Below, piece after piece: positions 1 through 7,905 of a stretch of DNA of 47,460 nucleotides (within the stretch, counting starts at the first letter, position 1; each line of letters opens with the position of its first letter). Location of the stretch: IMG/VR virus record IMGVR_UViG_3300007644_000005, positions 1 to 47,460 of that record; one strand, written 5' to 3'. The position numbers were made by a program, and so were the translations under genes. The notes under the pieces were generated by a model. It had not been told where the DNA came from. It was given only the letters and a program-made list of their open reading frames with translations, and ran no database searches. The DNA comes from a virus.

Positions 1-130
1 ATAGGTCTATAGGCCCTTCAACGTTTTCATTTAATATTTCGCCTGTTATAGATTCTGATACGGATCCAGCGTCCCCTTCAATTAAGATACCAAATCCTTC
101 TTCGTTTTCTTTTAAAATTTTTAGTCCCAT
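1..130 (-). CDS. Unknown protein, N-terminal part (runs off window)
   Basis: An open frame starts with ATG at 128-130 and continues off the left edge for 43 codons without a stop. The protein begins MGLKILKENEEGFGILIEG and is acidic. I do not recognise it. It lies downstream of the AAA ATPase gene but behind its own hairpin and late-type promoter box (173-179), so it probably starts a separate transcript. Being after the portal and packaging block, it could be a head or prohead gene, but nothing in these residues shows that. Confidence 0.6.
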   Translation of the reverse strand, partial: MGLKILKENEEGFGILIEGDAGSVSESITGEILNENVEGPIDL

Positions 131-143
131 TTTAATTTCGTAT

Positions 144-195
144 AAAAAAATAACCGTTTATGATTATATCTAATAAATATATTCAAAAACGGTTA
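144..195 (-). terminator. Terminator-like hairpin with a promoter box in its loop
   Basis: Read on the minus strand, TAACCGTTT (195-187) pairs perfectly with AAACGGTTA (159-151) and is followed after 151 by seven T (150-144). The 9-bp stem and T-run look like an intrinsic terminator for the AAA ATPase transcript. The 27-base loop is unusually long and contains the late-type box at 173-179. A smaller palindrome, ACCCA-A-TGGGT, lies at 199-209. Confidence 0.5.
173..179 (-). promoter_or_regulatory. Late-type promoter box TATTTATTA
   Basis: The minus strand reads ATATATTTATTA here, 49 bases before the ATG at 130. It has the same core as the boxes before terminase, gp13 and tail genes. The distance is longer than the usual 19-24 bases. 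Confidence 0.5.
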
Positions 196-229
196 AGGAC
201 CCAATGGGTATTAATTTTTGGTGGGCGGG

Positions 230-1159
230 TTAATCCTCAGAAATATTAAAACCGATTTTTTCATCGGTAATTTTTGATTTTTTCAATCTTTTTACTGTTT
301 CATCATAAGGATTCTTCAAAATATATAACGAAATAAATGTTTCTTTTAAATGCGCCATGGTGAAGTTATTGGTGTCTTTAACCAACTTATCGAGGTCGTA
401 TAACTTTTTATCTTCCTCATTTAGTATTGAGTTGAAGAATATGTTTCGGTCACCAGCATTTGGTTTTTCTATTTTATATTTTTTATCAAATCTAGACGGC
501 CTATCTTTAATTCTATCTGGTATTTTTTCCAGATTATTTGTTGTTGCAACATAAACAACATTTTCAATCGAATTTAATCCGTCTAGAAAATTTAAGAAAA
601 CTTCCTCACCGTATTTATCAATAACTAAATCGATGTCTTCAATAACACAAAGTAGCGGTCTTGTTTTTTCTACTTTACGCACCAACTTCGCTAACTCAAC
701 CCAATTATACGGGTTTTCAAAATAAATGCACAAACCATTATATTTTTTTAGCTCATCAACAAGTAAATGGATTAAAGATGTTTTACCACAACCAGGGTCA
801 CCATAAAGTATAATACCCCTTTTAGGTGTTAGGTTATAATTTTTAAACCTATCAATATTATCCCAAAACTTTTTAAGATCCTCAATGATTTCATTATGAG
901 GTAAAGACGGTAAGTGAAAAAATTCATCGCTTTTATATGATAGCTTTGAAATACCGAAACCATTGTGATCGTTGTAAATCATTGAATACAAACCAGAGTC
1001 TACAGTCGCAACAGTTTTAAAGTTAAAATAAAAATCGTTATTATTAATTGTGTACCATGATTCAATCGTTGGTAACAAACTTTCCACATGATTTTTTAGT
1101 GCTTCTGAAGAAGATCCATCATCTTCAGGAATTAGGTCATATAACTCTTCGTGATCCAT
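230..1159 (-). CDS. BCS1-like AAA+ ATPase
   Basis: The 309-aa protein has one AAA+ module. Visible parts are Walker A GDPGCGKT (res. 120-127), Walker B ending in IEDID (about 173-177), sensor 1 ATTNN (about 205-209) and arginine-finger candidates in DRPSRFD (219-225). The IEDID and TTN signatures are typical of the BCS1/FtsH-like branch of remodelling ATPases. The first 110 residues have no recognised domain and may bind the substrate. The gene starts inside the end of the upstream 149-aa gene (23-base overlap), so the two are probably translated together and may act together. The family would suggest ATP-driven protein remodelling; the target cannot be read from the sequence. There is no transmembrane segment, unlike mitochondrial BCS1. 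Confidence 0.85.
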   Translation of the reverse strand: MDHEELYDLIPEDDGSSSEALKNHVESLLPTIESWYTINNNDFYFNFKTVATVDSGLYSMIYNDHNGFGISKLSYKSDEFFHLPSLPHNEIIEDLKKFWDNIDRFKNYNLTPKRGIILYGDPGCGKTSLIHLLVDELKKYNGLCIYFENPYNWVELAKLVRKVEKTRPLLCVIEDIDLVIDKYGEEVFLNFLDGLNSIENVVYVATTNNLEKIPDRIKDRPSRFDKKYKIEKPNAGDRNIFFNSILNEEDKKLYDLDKLVKDTNNFTMAHLKETFISLYILKNPYDETVKRLKKSKITDEKIGFNISED

Positions 1160-1586
1160 TAGCTGCTTTTTTTGAATAGAAATCTAGTTTATTTTGTTCT
1201 AAAGACTCAATAACAAGATTAGATAATTCCCTCATGTTTTTAAACATTAAAGTTGAATTAAATTTTATTTTTTCTTTTGGGTATACCGTAACTTCGATAA
1301 ACATAAAGCTCTTTTTATTTAAAGACATACCTGAGGCTCTTAAATCTAAATCAACAATGAAATATTCATTAAATTTTGTTCCATCAAGCTTTTCTTTAAT
1401 GTTAACCATAATTTTTTTTCTGATTAACCTTATAAAAGATTCGTAATTTTCGTCTTCTTTGGGTGTAACCCAAGACTCAATGTTTAAATAAACAGCGTTC
1501 AATTTAACAGCGTCTATTGTCCCATATTTCACTCTGAACTTATCGTCAGTGAATAGTTTTTTCTCTTTACCGAATTTTGTTTGCAT
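1137..1586 (-). CDS. Unknown protein paired with the AAA ATPase
   Basis: A 149-aa soluble protein rich in Lys, Glu and Phe with no motif I recognise. The predicted pattern is mixed alpha/beta, with a basic C-terminus. Its end overlaps the start of the AAA ATPase gene by 23 bases, which suggests coupled translation and possibly a partner or adaptor role (inference). The ATG at 1586 follows a long AT palindrome and, farther upstream, a weak host-type promoter candidate. It is divergent from the small membrane-protein gene at 1696. Confidence 0.7.
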   Translation of the reverse strand: MQTKFGKEKKLFTDDKFRVKYGTIDAVKLNAVYLNIESWVTPKEDENYESFIRLIRKKIMVNIKEKLDGTKFNEYFIVDLDLRASGMSLNKKSFMFIEVTVYPKEKIKFNSTLMFKNMRELSNLVIESLEQNKLDFYSKKAANGSRRVI

Positions 1587-1609
1587 TTTTGTTTTACCAT
1601 GTTTTCTAT

Positions 1610-1642
1610 TTTTATTATTATGATATTATAATAATAATAAAA
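1610..1642. repeat. AT-only palindrome between divergent genes
   Basis: TTTTATTATTAT (1610-1621) is the exact inverse complement of ATAATAATAAAA (1631-1642), with a nine-base loop. It lies 24 bases upstream of the minus-strand start at 1586 and in the divergent promoter region. It could be a regulator site or a structured leader; simple ATT/AAT repeats could also make it by chance. Confidence 0.5.
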
Positions 1643-1656
1643 TTTATCCAATTTTC

Positions 1657-1686
1657 CAAATATTTATACTATAGGACAAAACCAAA
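1657..1686 (-). promoter_or_regulatory. Possible host-type promoter for the AAA ATPase pair
   Basis: On the minus strand TTTG (1686-1683), an 18-base spacer and AATATTTG (1664-1657) approximate the Bacteroidota pattern TTTG...TAnnTTTG with one mismatch in the -7 box. It overlaps the plus-strand late box at 1661. Weak evidence. Confidence 0.3.
1661..1668 (+). promoter_or_regulatory. Late-type promoter box TATTTATA
   Basis: AATATTTATACTATAGG lies 35 bases before the ATG at 1696. The core is identical to the boxes before the tail tube and gp14-like genes. Confidence 0.55.
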
Positions 1687-1695
1687 AAACATGCT

Positions 1696-1938
1696 ATGAA
1701 AAAATTTATTTATGACTTACTATCTGGTAAAAGTGAAACATCTAGTAAAAGATTTGCCGCCTTGTTTACATTAATAAACGTAATAATATTAGCGTATGTT
1801 GCCACATTTAGAGGTGATGGTACACCAGAATACATGTTTGATGCGTTATGTTTAATTGCTGGTGGCGGTTTGGGCCTAACGGTTATCGAGAAAATTTTTA
1901 ATACAAGAGGTAATAAAAACAATACCCCGAAAGAGTAA
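1696..1938 (+). CDS. Small two-helix membrane protein, possible holin
   Basis: An 80-aa protein with a basic N-terminus and two hydrophobic stretches: about residues 23-38 (FTLINVIILAYVATF) and 48-65 (FDALCLIAGGGLGLTVIE), joined by a short polar turn. The tail is Lys/Asn rich. Size, two-helix hairpin and charged ends fit a holin or other small phage membrane protein, but no family-specific motif proves lysis. It is transcribed alone from a late-type box and ends at a terminator, which fits a late lysis gene. The ATG at 1691 is in another frame and stops at once, so 1696 is the start. Confidence 0.7.
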   Translation: MKKFIYDLLSGKSETSSKRFAALFTLINVIILAYVATFRGDGTPEYMFDALCLIAGGGLGLTVIEKIFNTRGNKNNTPKE

Positions 1939-1991
1939 GATATTCCGCTATAAGCGGTGTTTTAGGACCGTTCCAGTTATGGGACAAAAAA

Positions 1992-2018
1992 AAAGCCAGG
2001 ATTCGCTACCCTGGCTTT
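1992..2018. terminator. Bidirectional terminator between convergent genes
   Basis: AAAGCCAGG (1992-2000) pairs with CCTGGCTTT (2010-2018) around a nine-base loop. The A-run on the left (1986-1994) gives a T-run on the minus strand; the plus strand continues TTTTACTTTT. It therefore ends both the membrane-protein gene (ends 1938) and the minus-strand gene ending at 2041. A weaker hairpin CCGCT-ATA-AGCGG sits at 1945-1957. Confidence 0.85.
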
Positions 2019-2040
2019 TACTTTTAACCTATATGTTATA

Positions 2041-2754
2041 TTATTCAAATGTCTTTTTTAAATCGATAATCATGTCAATATTATCTAGATTTGGCTTTTG
2101 TTCTTTCATTTCGTTCAATTTACCTCTAACCTCTAATAATTTTTTTACAATAATTATGTCATCAGATTCATTAATACTTGCCTCAACTAAAGATGATGTG
2201 TCGTTGATTAATTCATTATAATAGCTGTTTATTTTCGAGTCATCATTTTCAGCAAACAAATTTAAGGCTTTCATTTGTTCCTCATTCAGTTTTGATATCT
2301 TATCGTTTAGTTTTTCTGTTATTTGGCCGATTGATTCAGTTACGCTGGTGCTTTTGCTATCATCCCTTAATAAATGACTAACCAAATTAGTTTTGTGTTT
2401 AACTTTATCTAAAATTGTAATTTTTTCGTTAAAGACCAATTCATCAATTGAGTGGTTTATTGTTCCGTCAATCGATACAACATTCTCAACTAAAGATTTT
2501 AATTCGTCTGTTTCAGATAAATTAAGTTTTTTAAGGTGATTTATTGACTCTTCAACAAATTCCTTGGCAACAAGCTCATTATCAAATCTCATATTATTTA
2601 ATAGGTCATAAATCTCATTAAATTCTTTAAGAGATTTATTTTCTTTTAAAACCTTAACATATTTAGCAAATTGCTTTTTAAATTTAGTTTCACCGTTTTG
2701 TGCGTATTCTTTTTCTAAATTAGTTAATACACTTTCTTTTAATTGTCCAAACAT
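2041..2754 (-). CDS. Helical protein downstream of portal
   Basis: A 237-aa protein almost entirely predicted alpha-helical, rich in Lys, Glu, Leu, Asn and Ser, with no Cys, signal peptide or membrane segment. Long heptad-like stretches (such as around SIGQITEKLNDKISKLNEEQM, about res. 140-160) suggest coiled coil. In T4 the genes after portal encode prohead core and scaffold proteins, so a scaffold role is possible, but this rests only on position. It has its own late-type box 23 bases upstream and ends at a strong terminator, so it can be made independently of portal. Confidence 0.7.
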   Translation of the reverse strand: MFGQLKESVLTNLEKEYAQNGETKFKKQFAKYVKVLKENKSLKEFNEIYDLLNNMRFDNELVAKEFVEESINHLKKLNLSETDELKSLVENVVSIDGTINHSIDELVFNEKITILDKVKHKTNLVSHLLRDDSKSTSVTESIGQITEKLNDKISKLNEEQMKALNLFAENDDSKINSYYNELINDTSSLVEASINESDDIIIVKKLLEVRGKLNEMKEQKPNLDNIDMIIDLKKTFE

Positions 2755-2770
2755 TTCTTATATTTTATAA

Positions 2771-2777
2771 ATAAATA
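2771..2777 (-). promoter_or_regulatory. Late-type promoter box TATTTATTTATA
   Basis: The minus strand reads AAGATATTTATTTATAAAAT, with the box beginning 23 bases before the ATG at 2754, inside the short gap after portal. Confidence 0.65.
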
Positions 2778-2781
2778 TCTT

Positions 2782-4605
2782 TTATTTTAATAAATTATCG
2801 ATATCATCGATTGTTTTCTTTAATGACTCGTTAATTAGTCTATTTCTTTTTTCAATTTTACTTTTAGTTATCTCAGCTAAGTCTTCACCAGCACCGACTT
2901 CTGGAGTTGCTTCAGGAGCGGCTTCACCACCTTCTCCAGGTACTTCTAATGGCGCTGTAAAATCTGTACCAGTTTCAGAACCAACACCTAAATCAGCACC
3001 ACCACCCATGTCGCCACCACCAGATGAACCACCAGCACCACCAGTTTCAAAACCTCCACCAGTGTTAGCTGTCATGTTATTAGGGTCTATTTTATAAATT
3101 TTATAGATATCTCTAAAAATACCTGTTTGTTTAATTGTTTCACCTAAAGCTTTAACCTCTTCGCCACCAGCTTTCTCAACCGCTTGTCTTTGAATATCTA
3201 GTTTGATTTCATCATCACTCATATTCAGTATTTCTTTTTTGGCGTAAGTCATCGACATAGCACCGAATCCATTACCCGCATCAGAAACAGCATCACGATA
3301 TAACTGAATTTTTTCTTTCCAGTTTTGCACTTTAAGCATCTCAGCTTGCGTTGATGGGCTAGTTAATGTTAACGTAAAATTATCTAAATCATCTTCAAAT
3401 CCTTTAGTGTATAAATGGATAATTGCCATTTTATTTAATTCTTGGATCAAAGCTTTTTGTACCCTGTGTACGGCTCTAGCGAATCTCACGTCTAAGATAG
3501 CCAAATTTTTACCATCGCCTAGTGTTTCTTCAAAACCAATAAATGCTTTAGGTACTCTTAACGCTGCTAACATTTTCTTTTGGATATATTCAATGTCAGC
3601 GATTTCAGATAGATTCTGTGCGCCAGGTAATGTTTCTATCGGCATCGTCAATGAAGGATCTCTAACTGGGATAAAATAATCCTGATCCACAGCTAAAGCG
3701 TTATATCGTGTATCTTGGTTACCATTATTTTTATCAACCATATTGGTTCTTTTAAAATTATTGGCGATTTTATCCACATAAGCATCAACATCTTTATCAT
3801 CCATGTTCCCCACAAAGATTTTATATACTCTCCTTTCTGGCGCTCTAGTAACACGATAAACTAACATCGCATCCTCAGATAATAATAATTGCTTCCAAAT
3901 CCTTCTAACTTTTTCGAGCATAGACGTACCATACGGTAATCTCCTATCATCGCCAAGTAATCTAAAATGTGATATTTCAAAAGAATTAAAATCTATATTT
4001 TTATCTTTCCAATAAAATTTAATATTATTTTCTTTTTGCTGATCGTCCAGACTAGTTACCTTAGCAAAGCCAGGTTCAGACCTAGTTATTTCAATATTCG
4101 GTAATTGGGTTACCCCAACGATACCCTGTTTTGGTACAATTTTATTGTAAACAAAGTTATCACCATATTTACAAACATTTCTAGCCCAAGCGGTTAAATT
4201 AGCGTTAATATCTATAACGTTTTCAAAAAGATTTGTAAGTTCTTTTTTAATTCTTGAACTATCAGAATAAATTGTTAGGACTTTACCATTTTCATTCGCA
4301 GTTGTTGCCTCCTCAGCAAATATGTCTAACGCAACAGAAATTTCTGGTGTGTATTCCATAGCTTCATAATCATAGTATGATGCAATTCTTGTTGGTTCAT
4401 AATAAATTGCTTTTTGATACAACTCATTATCAATTTTTTTCCACTGGTTTTGTAAAAAAACCGTTTGTTGGGCCTCTAGTTTTTTATTCTCGAGCTCATC
4501 ACCACTGATATTATTAAACGAGTTGGGGTCTATGACATATTTTGGACCCTCAATTTCGTTACCCAATACTTTATTTAATCTTTGAAAGATAGTAAAATTT
4601 CCCAT
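2782..4605 (-). CDS. 20: Portal vertex protein (T4 gp20-like)
   Basis: A 607-aa protein (T4 gp20 is 524 aa) that forms the dodecameric channel at one capsid vertex for DNA entry and neck attachment. Family hallmarks are clear: the helix region DAMLVYRVTRAPERRV (res. 245-260), the segment ETLPGAQNLSEIADIEY (324-340) followed by QKKMLAALRVPKAFIG, and the early EYTPEISVALDIFAEEA (84-100). The extra length lies mainly in a C-terminal tail of about 90 residues: a Gly-rich run (about 515-545), then Glu/Ala/Pro and a basic helix ending in NLLK. That tail looks disordered and is not part of the usual portal fold. The gene follows TerL and one small gene in the same transcript. Confidence 0.95.
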   Translation of the reverse strand: MGNFTIFQRLNKVLGNEIEGPKYVIDPNSFNNISGDELENKKLEAQQTVFLQNQWKKIDNELYQKAIYYEPTRIASYYDYEAMEYTPEISVALDIFAEEATTANENGKVLTIYSDSSRIKKELTNLFENVIDINANLTAWARNVCKYGDNFVYNKIVPKQGIVGVTQLPNIEITRSEPGFAKVTSLDDQQKENNIKFYWKDKNIDFNSFEISHFRLLGDDRRLPYGTSMLEKVRRIWKQLLLSEDAMLVYRVTRAPERRVYKIFVGNMDDKDVDAYVDKIANNFKRTNMVDKNNGNQDTRYNALAVDQDYFIPVRDPSLTMPIETLPGAQNLSEIADIEYIQKKMLAALRVPKAFIGFEETLGDGKNLAILDVRFARAVHRVQKALIQELNKMAIIHLYTKGFEDDLDNFTLTLTSPSTQAEMLKVQNWKEKIQLYRDAVSDAGNGFGAMSMTYAKKEILNMSDDEIKLDIQRQAVEKAGGEEVKALGETIKQTGIFRDIYKIYKIDPNNMTANTGGGFETGGAGGSSGGGDMGGGADLGVGSETGTDFTAPLEVPGEGGEAAPEATPEVGAGEDLAEITKSKIEKRNRLINESLKKTIDDIDNLLK

Positions 4606-4614
4606 AATTTTTTT

Positions 4615-4860
4615 TTAATCCATATATTCACAGTCAACGTAAGGTGGGAATTTATAATTCTCGGTCGTACCGTCCCAAACCTTTAATTGTACATATGTTG
4701 TTGTTCCATCAGATTCTGGTGAACATTTTATTGCGGCAAGATTTTCCGCTAACGCCACACCATCAACCTTATTGGTAATTCTTCCTGGATCTGGTGATCT
4801 AACAATTGATGTTGATCCTGGACCAGAACTTCTTGCTTGTTTAATTAACACATTTCCCAT
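4615..4860 (-). CDS. Unknown small protein between TerL and portal
   Basis: An 81-aa protein, probably beta-rich (VQLKVWDGTTENYKFPP near the C-terminus), with Gly/Ser/Pro-rich N-terminal third. Not recognised. It is co-transcribed with TerL (12-base gap) and portal (9-base gap). Position suggests a head or packaging accessory, but there is no direct evidence. Its first residues MGNVLIK resemble the MGNFTIF start of portal, which is too short to mean common origin. Confidence 0.7.
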   Translation of the reverse strand: MGNVLIKQARSSGPGSTSIVRSPDPGRITNKVDGVALAENLAAIKCSPESDGTTTYVQLKVWDGTTENYKFPPYVDCEYMD

Positions 4861-4872
4861 TGTATTTTTTGA

Positions 4873-6672
4873 TTATATTTTTTTATTTTTCCTAGGATCA
4901 GACCCGAATAACCAACCATATTGCCTTGTATTTTGTAACATATCGTTAATCCCTTCACCTTCATATGTTTTATTTGGGTCTGGTGTACTAGTTATCTTTT
5001 CTAATAAATAGTTTGAATCTGACTTTGGTTCATTTGTTTTTATTTTCCAGCTATCTAACATAGCCCTTGTTAGGTTATCCGATTCTTGTAATCTTTTAAA
5101 TGAAGTGTTTGCAACAAATAAACACATACCTAGTGCCATAATAAGGTCATCATGTGATCCTTTCATATGGTCTGGTTTACCATTTTTATAAACGAATTTC
5201 TTCAATTCAGCTGTTAATCTTTCGCTACGTATTTTAAACCCACCTCTAGAAACCGCTTCTTCTAAAGCCGCTATAATTTGACCTCTCCTATTTCTTGAGG
5301 CAAAATTAATACCAGGGATTGCGTTTTCATCGGGCATAAAGTACATGTTATTATTATCATCATTATCATAATGTAATAATTTTTTGGGATAAGCTAGTTC
5401 TTTAAGTTTTTGTGTTGACGCAATACCCATACCACCAGTAATGTCGAATGTTGATAAGGCTTCGTACATTCTACCATATTGATCCACAATTAAAGCCGCA
5501 ACATCTGGTGGGACTTTACCGTGATATTCTAATACTTGCTCAAAAGTATCGTAATCAATTATGCACATACCTGTAGCATCCTCAGAGTCACCACGTGATA
5601 CATCGAGGGCTAGTATATATCTATGTCCTTTTTCAGGTAATTTCCATATCCATAGATTACTATCCCAAGCTTTATCTTTGATTTCTGGATCCCTAACATT
5701 ATCCTGTTCTTGTTTTCTAATTACTTCACCTTCAATTACGTTATCACCAGAACCAATAAACGCACATTCTAACTCTTGGTTAATCATTCGTTTATTAAAA
5801 TTCATATCTCTACACATATTTTCATACCATGTAGAATGTGGTTTATAACCCTCACTAATAAATTTAGCGATTACGTCAGGGTGCAAGTCAATTGCTGATT
5901 GTATTATCTCCTCATGCTTTTCCGCATTTGGTTTTTGTATCCAATCTACAATATCTTTGGCTTTAATCAAACGTAAATCCTTGTTAAATCTTGGGTCTTG
6001 CCACCATTTTAGGTGTGTAACACAAAAACTATTCTCACCTTTAATTGCCCCTTCATATGAAGCGTAATAAATAGGGTCTAACCCATTTGGGGTTGAGATT
6101 AGAACAGCTTTACCACCAGTACCAATTGAAGCCAAACAAGCCGTCCATAATTCTTGCCCACCTTCAACGAAGGCCGCCTCGTCAATTAATAATACCGTTG
6201 GTGTGTAACCACGTAGGGCATCCTGAGATGTTGCTACAGCTTTTATCTCTGAACCATTTGATAATCTAACGTGCTTTTGTGATGATTTATCAAATGTAAC
6301 ACTAGCCCAATCTGGTAGTTGTTTAATAAAGTTAATGATTTTATTTTGGAATTCTATCGCAGTTTCTTGCTTGTTTGCTAAGATCAAAACTTTTTCTGGT
6401 CTTTCTGGACTAGCGAAAGCGGTAAGTACCGCAGAATATGCCGCTGTAACTGTTGATATACCAGCTTGGCGGTATTTTAACACTAAATTAAATCTATGTT
6501 TTTTATAATTTGCAACTAAGGTTCTTTGTCCATCGAATAATTCAAACGGCACATACCCCTCCCTAGTCTTATCGAAAGTTTCGAAATAACTTTCAATGAC
6601 ATAACAAGGGTCATTAGCACATTTAGCGTACTCTAATAATAACTCTCTTTTATCTGTTATTTTTTTTGACAA
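4873..6672 (-). CDS. 17: Terminase large subunit (T4 gp17-like)
   Basis: A 599-aa packaging motor with N-terminal ATPase and C-terminal nuclease domains. Seen: a deviant Walker A LKYRQAGIST (res. 65-74), where the lysine lies at the start of the loop as in many phage terminases; Walker B VLLIDEAAF (160-168) with catalytic Glu165; coupling motif LISTPNG (191-197); nuclease aspartate in LALDVSRGD (355-362) and the C-terminal acidic pair in GSHDDLIMALG (505-515). The length is close to T4 gp17 (610 aa). It docks on portal, cuts concatemeric DNA and pumps it into the prohead. It is first in the transcript TerL, 81-aa protein, portal, behind a late-type box. Confidence 0.96.
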   Translation of the reverse strand: MSKKITDKRELLLEYAKCANDPCYVIESYFETFDKTREGYVPFELFDGQRTLVANYKKHRFNLVLKYRQAGISTVTAAYSAVLTAFASPERPEKVLILANKQETAIEFQNKIINFIKQLPDWASVTFDKSSQKHVRLSNGSEIKAVATSQDALRGYTPTVLLIDEAAFVEGGQELWTACLASIGTGGKAVLISTPNGLDPIYYASYEGAIKGENSFCVTHLKWWQDPRFNKDLRLIKAKDIVDWIQKPNAEKHEEIIQSAIDLHPDVIAKFISEGYKPHSTWYENMCRDMNFNKRMINQELECAFIGSGDNVIEGEVIRKQEQDNVRDPEIKDKAWDSNLWIWKLPEKGHRYILALDVSRGDSEDATGMCIIDYDTFEQVLEYHGKVPPDVAALIVDQYGRMYEALSTFDITGGMGIASTQKLKELAYPKKLLHYDNDDNNNMYFMPDENAIPGINFASRNRRGQIIAALEEAVSRGGFKIRSERLTAELKKFVYKNGKPDHMKGSHDDLIMALGMCLFVANTSFKRLQESDNLTRAMLDSWKIKTNEPKSDSNYLLEKITSTPDPNKTYEGEGINDMLQNTRQYGWLFGSDPRKNKKI

Positions 6673-6688
6673 AGTAATTCTTTTCCAT

Positions 6689-6695
6689 ATAAATA
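6689..6695 (-). promoter_or_regulatory. Late-type promoter box before terminase
   Basis: The minus strand reads AACTATTTATATGGAAAAGAA; the box begins 23 bases before the TerL ATG. It closely matches the box at 40932 (AACTATTTATATAAAAAGAA) on the other strand. Confidence 0.75.
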
Positions 6696-6700
6696 GTTTA

Positions 6701-7840
6701 TTATAAACCTAAATCGCTTAAACTGATACCATCTTCATCATTCATAAAATTATATTCCATAATTTCATATCTTTTTTGTTTAACAATAGCATCTATTTCT
6801 TTTTTTGCGTAATCTGGTCGATGTTCAAGAAGTGACATAAACTCAATAAAATCTTCTGCGTCTTTTTTGAACAATTCAATTAGTATTAGTTTTTTTATAT
6901 CATGATCATTCGGATCAATTATTGAGTGTAAATTACTCCACAAAACAGGGAATAGTCTTATGTCCCATAACTCAGCAATAATTGTGTCAGTATAATCAAT
7001 TATTTTTTTAGCCATTTCCTTAGGTAACCCAGCTACGGATAAAAGGGAAATAATACCCTTTGTAATTTCATGGATTAGTATCGGAAAATTTATCGCTTTA
7101 GCTATAATTTTAGGTATTTCTCCGCTAAAATCAAGGCTAACATAACCAGCGTTATTAGAGTCGCTACTCTCTATTTGATTTTTTAACATTTCATCACTAA
7201 TAATGTAATAAAACAAATCGTTTGCTATTAATGATTTTTGATATAGCGGTGTTATATTTGGTACTATTGATTCAATCTCATCGGCATATAAATGAAATAG
7301 GTAATGGGCTCTCAAAGAAGCTCCCTGAGCAAAGCCATTAATTGTTCTTCTCTTAACAACCTCAGCCATCAGGTCTTCATCATTCTCAATCTCTTCTTTA
7401 TCATCAGGTGATAAAGGTGATTCCATGGTCATCTCTTCTGGTAATTTAATTTCACCAGGCTCCATTATCTCCAAATCAAATATTACTTCATCGTGATCCA
7501 AATTCCACTCAAAACGCATGATTTTTTCGGCTAACTCAATTAGATTTGATCTTTTACCATTTTCCATGTTAATCACAGAATACATAGAGCTACCAGCAGA
7601 CATTATTACACCCATTGGGTTTATCATCTCTTTTGGTATCTGGAATGTATTTGCGTAAGAATCCATTAACTCTTTATATCTCTGGGAAGCAATTACTTCC
7701 TCACGCCAAGATTCTGGGTGCGTACTTTGATCGTAGTAAGGTAACTTACCTAGTGGGTGAGTTCTTTTTGAAAGCTTATCAATCGTTGATTGAGCTATTA
7801 GATTAGGGTAGTCACCCAATTTTAGTCCAGAATTTCTCAT
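6701..7840 (-). CDS. Unknown protein upstream of terminase
   Basis: A 379-aa acidic, mostly helical protein without a motif I recognise. Visible features are an N-terminal region rich in Pro/Tyr (about 25-50), an acidic stretch SPDDKEEIENDEDL (about 145-158) and a long helical C-terminal half. I start it at ATG 7840 (MRNSGLKLGDYPN); the longer frame from a TTG at 7873 would translate a hairpin and is unlikely. The start codon directly follows the T8 run of that hairpin, leaving no room for a normal ribosome site. A good host-type promoter lies just upstream, so it may be expressed earlier than the terminase operon that follows. Confidence 0.8.
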   Translation of the reverse strand: MRNSGLKLGDYPNLIAQSTIDKLSKRTHPLGKLPYYDQSTHPESWREEVIASQRYKELMDSYANTFQIPKEMINPMGVIMSAGSSMYSVINMENGKRSNLIELAEKIMRFEWNLDHDEVIFDLEIMEPGEIKLPEEMTMESPLSPDDKEEIENDEDLMAEVVKRRTINGFAQGASLRAHYLFHLYADEIESIVPNITPLYQKSLIANDLFYYIISDEMLKNQIESSDSNNAGYVSLDFSGEIPKIIAKAINFPILIHEITKGIISLLSVAGLPKEMAKKIIDYTDTIIAELWDIRLFPVLWSNLHSIIDPNDHDIKKLILIELFKKDAEDFIEFMSLLEHRPDYAKKEIDAIVKQKRYEIMEYNFMNDEDGISLSDLGL

Positions 7841-7871
7841 AAAAAAAATGCCTTGTTTATTATAACAAGGC
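7841..7871 (-). terminator. Hairpin and T8 run abutting a start codon
   Basis: On the minus strand GCCTTGTT (7871-7864) and AACAAGGC (7857-7850) form an 8-bp stem with a six-base loop, followed by A and eight T (7848-7841). The ATG of the 379-aa gene begins at the next base. It has the full form of an intrinsic terminator for the virion operon ending at 7906. It also lies just downstream of a promoter, so it could instead act as a leader attenuator. Confidence 0.75.
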
Positions 7872-7902
7872 AAATATAGGTATTTTTTAATTAAAAACCA
7901 AA
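7871..7902 (-). promoter_or_regulatory. Bacteroidota-type promoter
   Basis: On the minus strand TTTG (7902-7899), a 20-base spacer and TATATTTG (7878-7871) match the Bacteroidota primary-sigma pattern TTTG / TAnnTTTG. The last G of the -7 box is the first base of the hairpin above, so a transcript would start within the hairpin. Confidence 0.6.
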
Positions 7903-7905
7903 TTT

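Noticed and set aside
1979-2221. Plus-strand frame of 80 aa starting next to the terminator
   Set aside because: Its first codons are the terminator hairpin and the rest is antisense to the helical protein gene.
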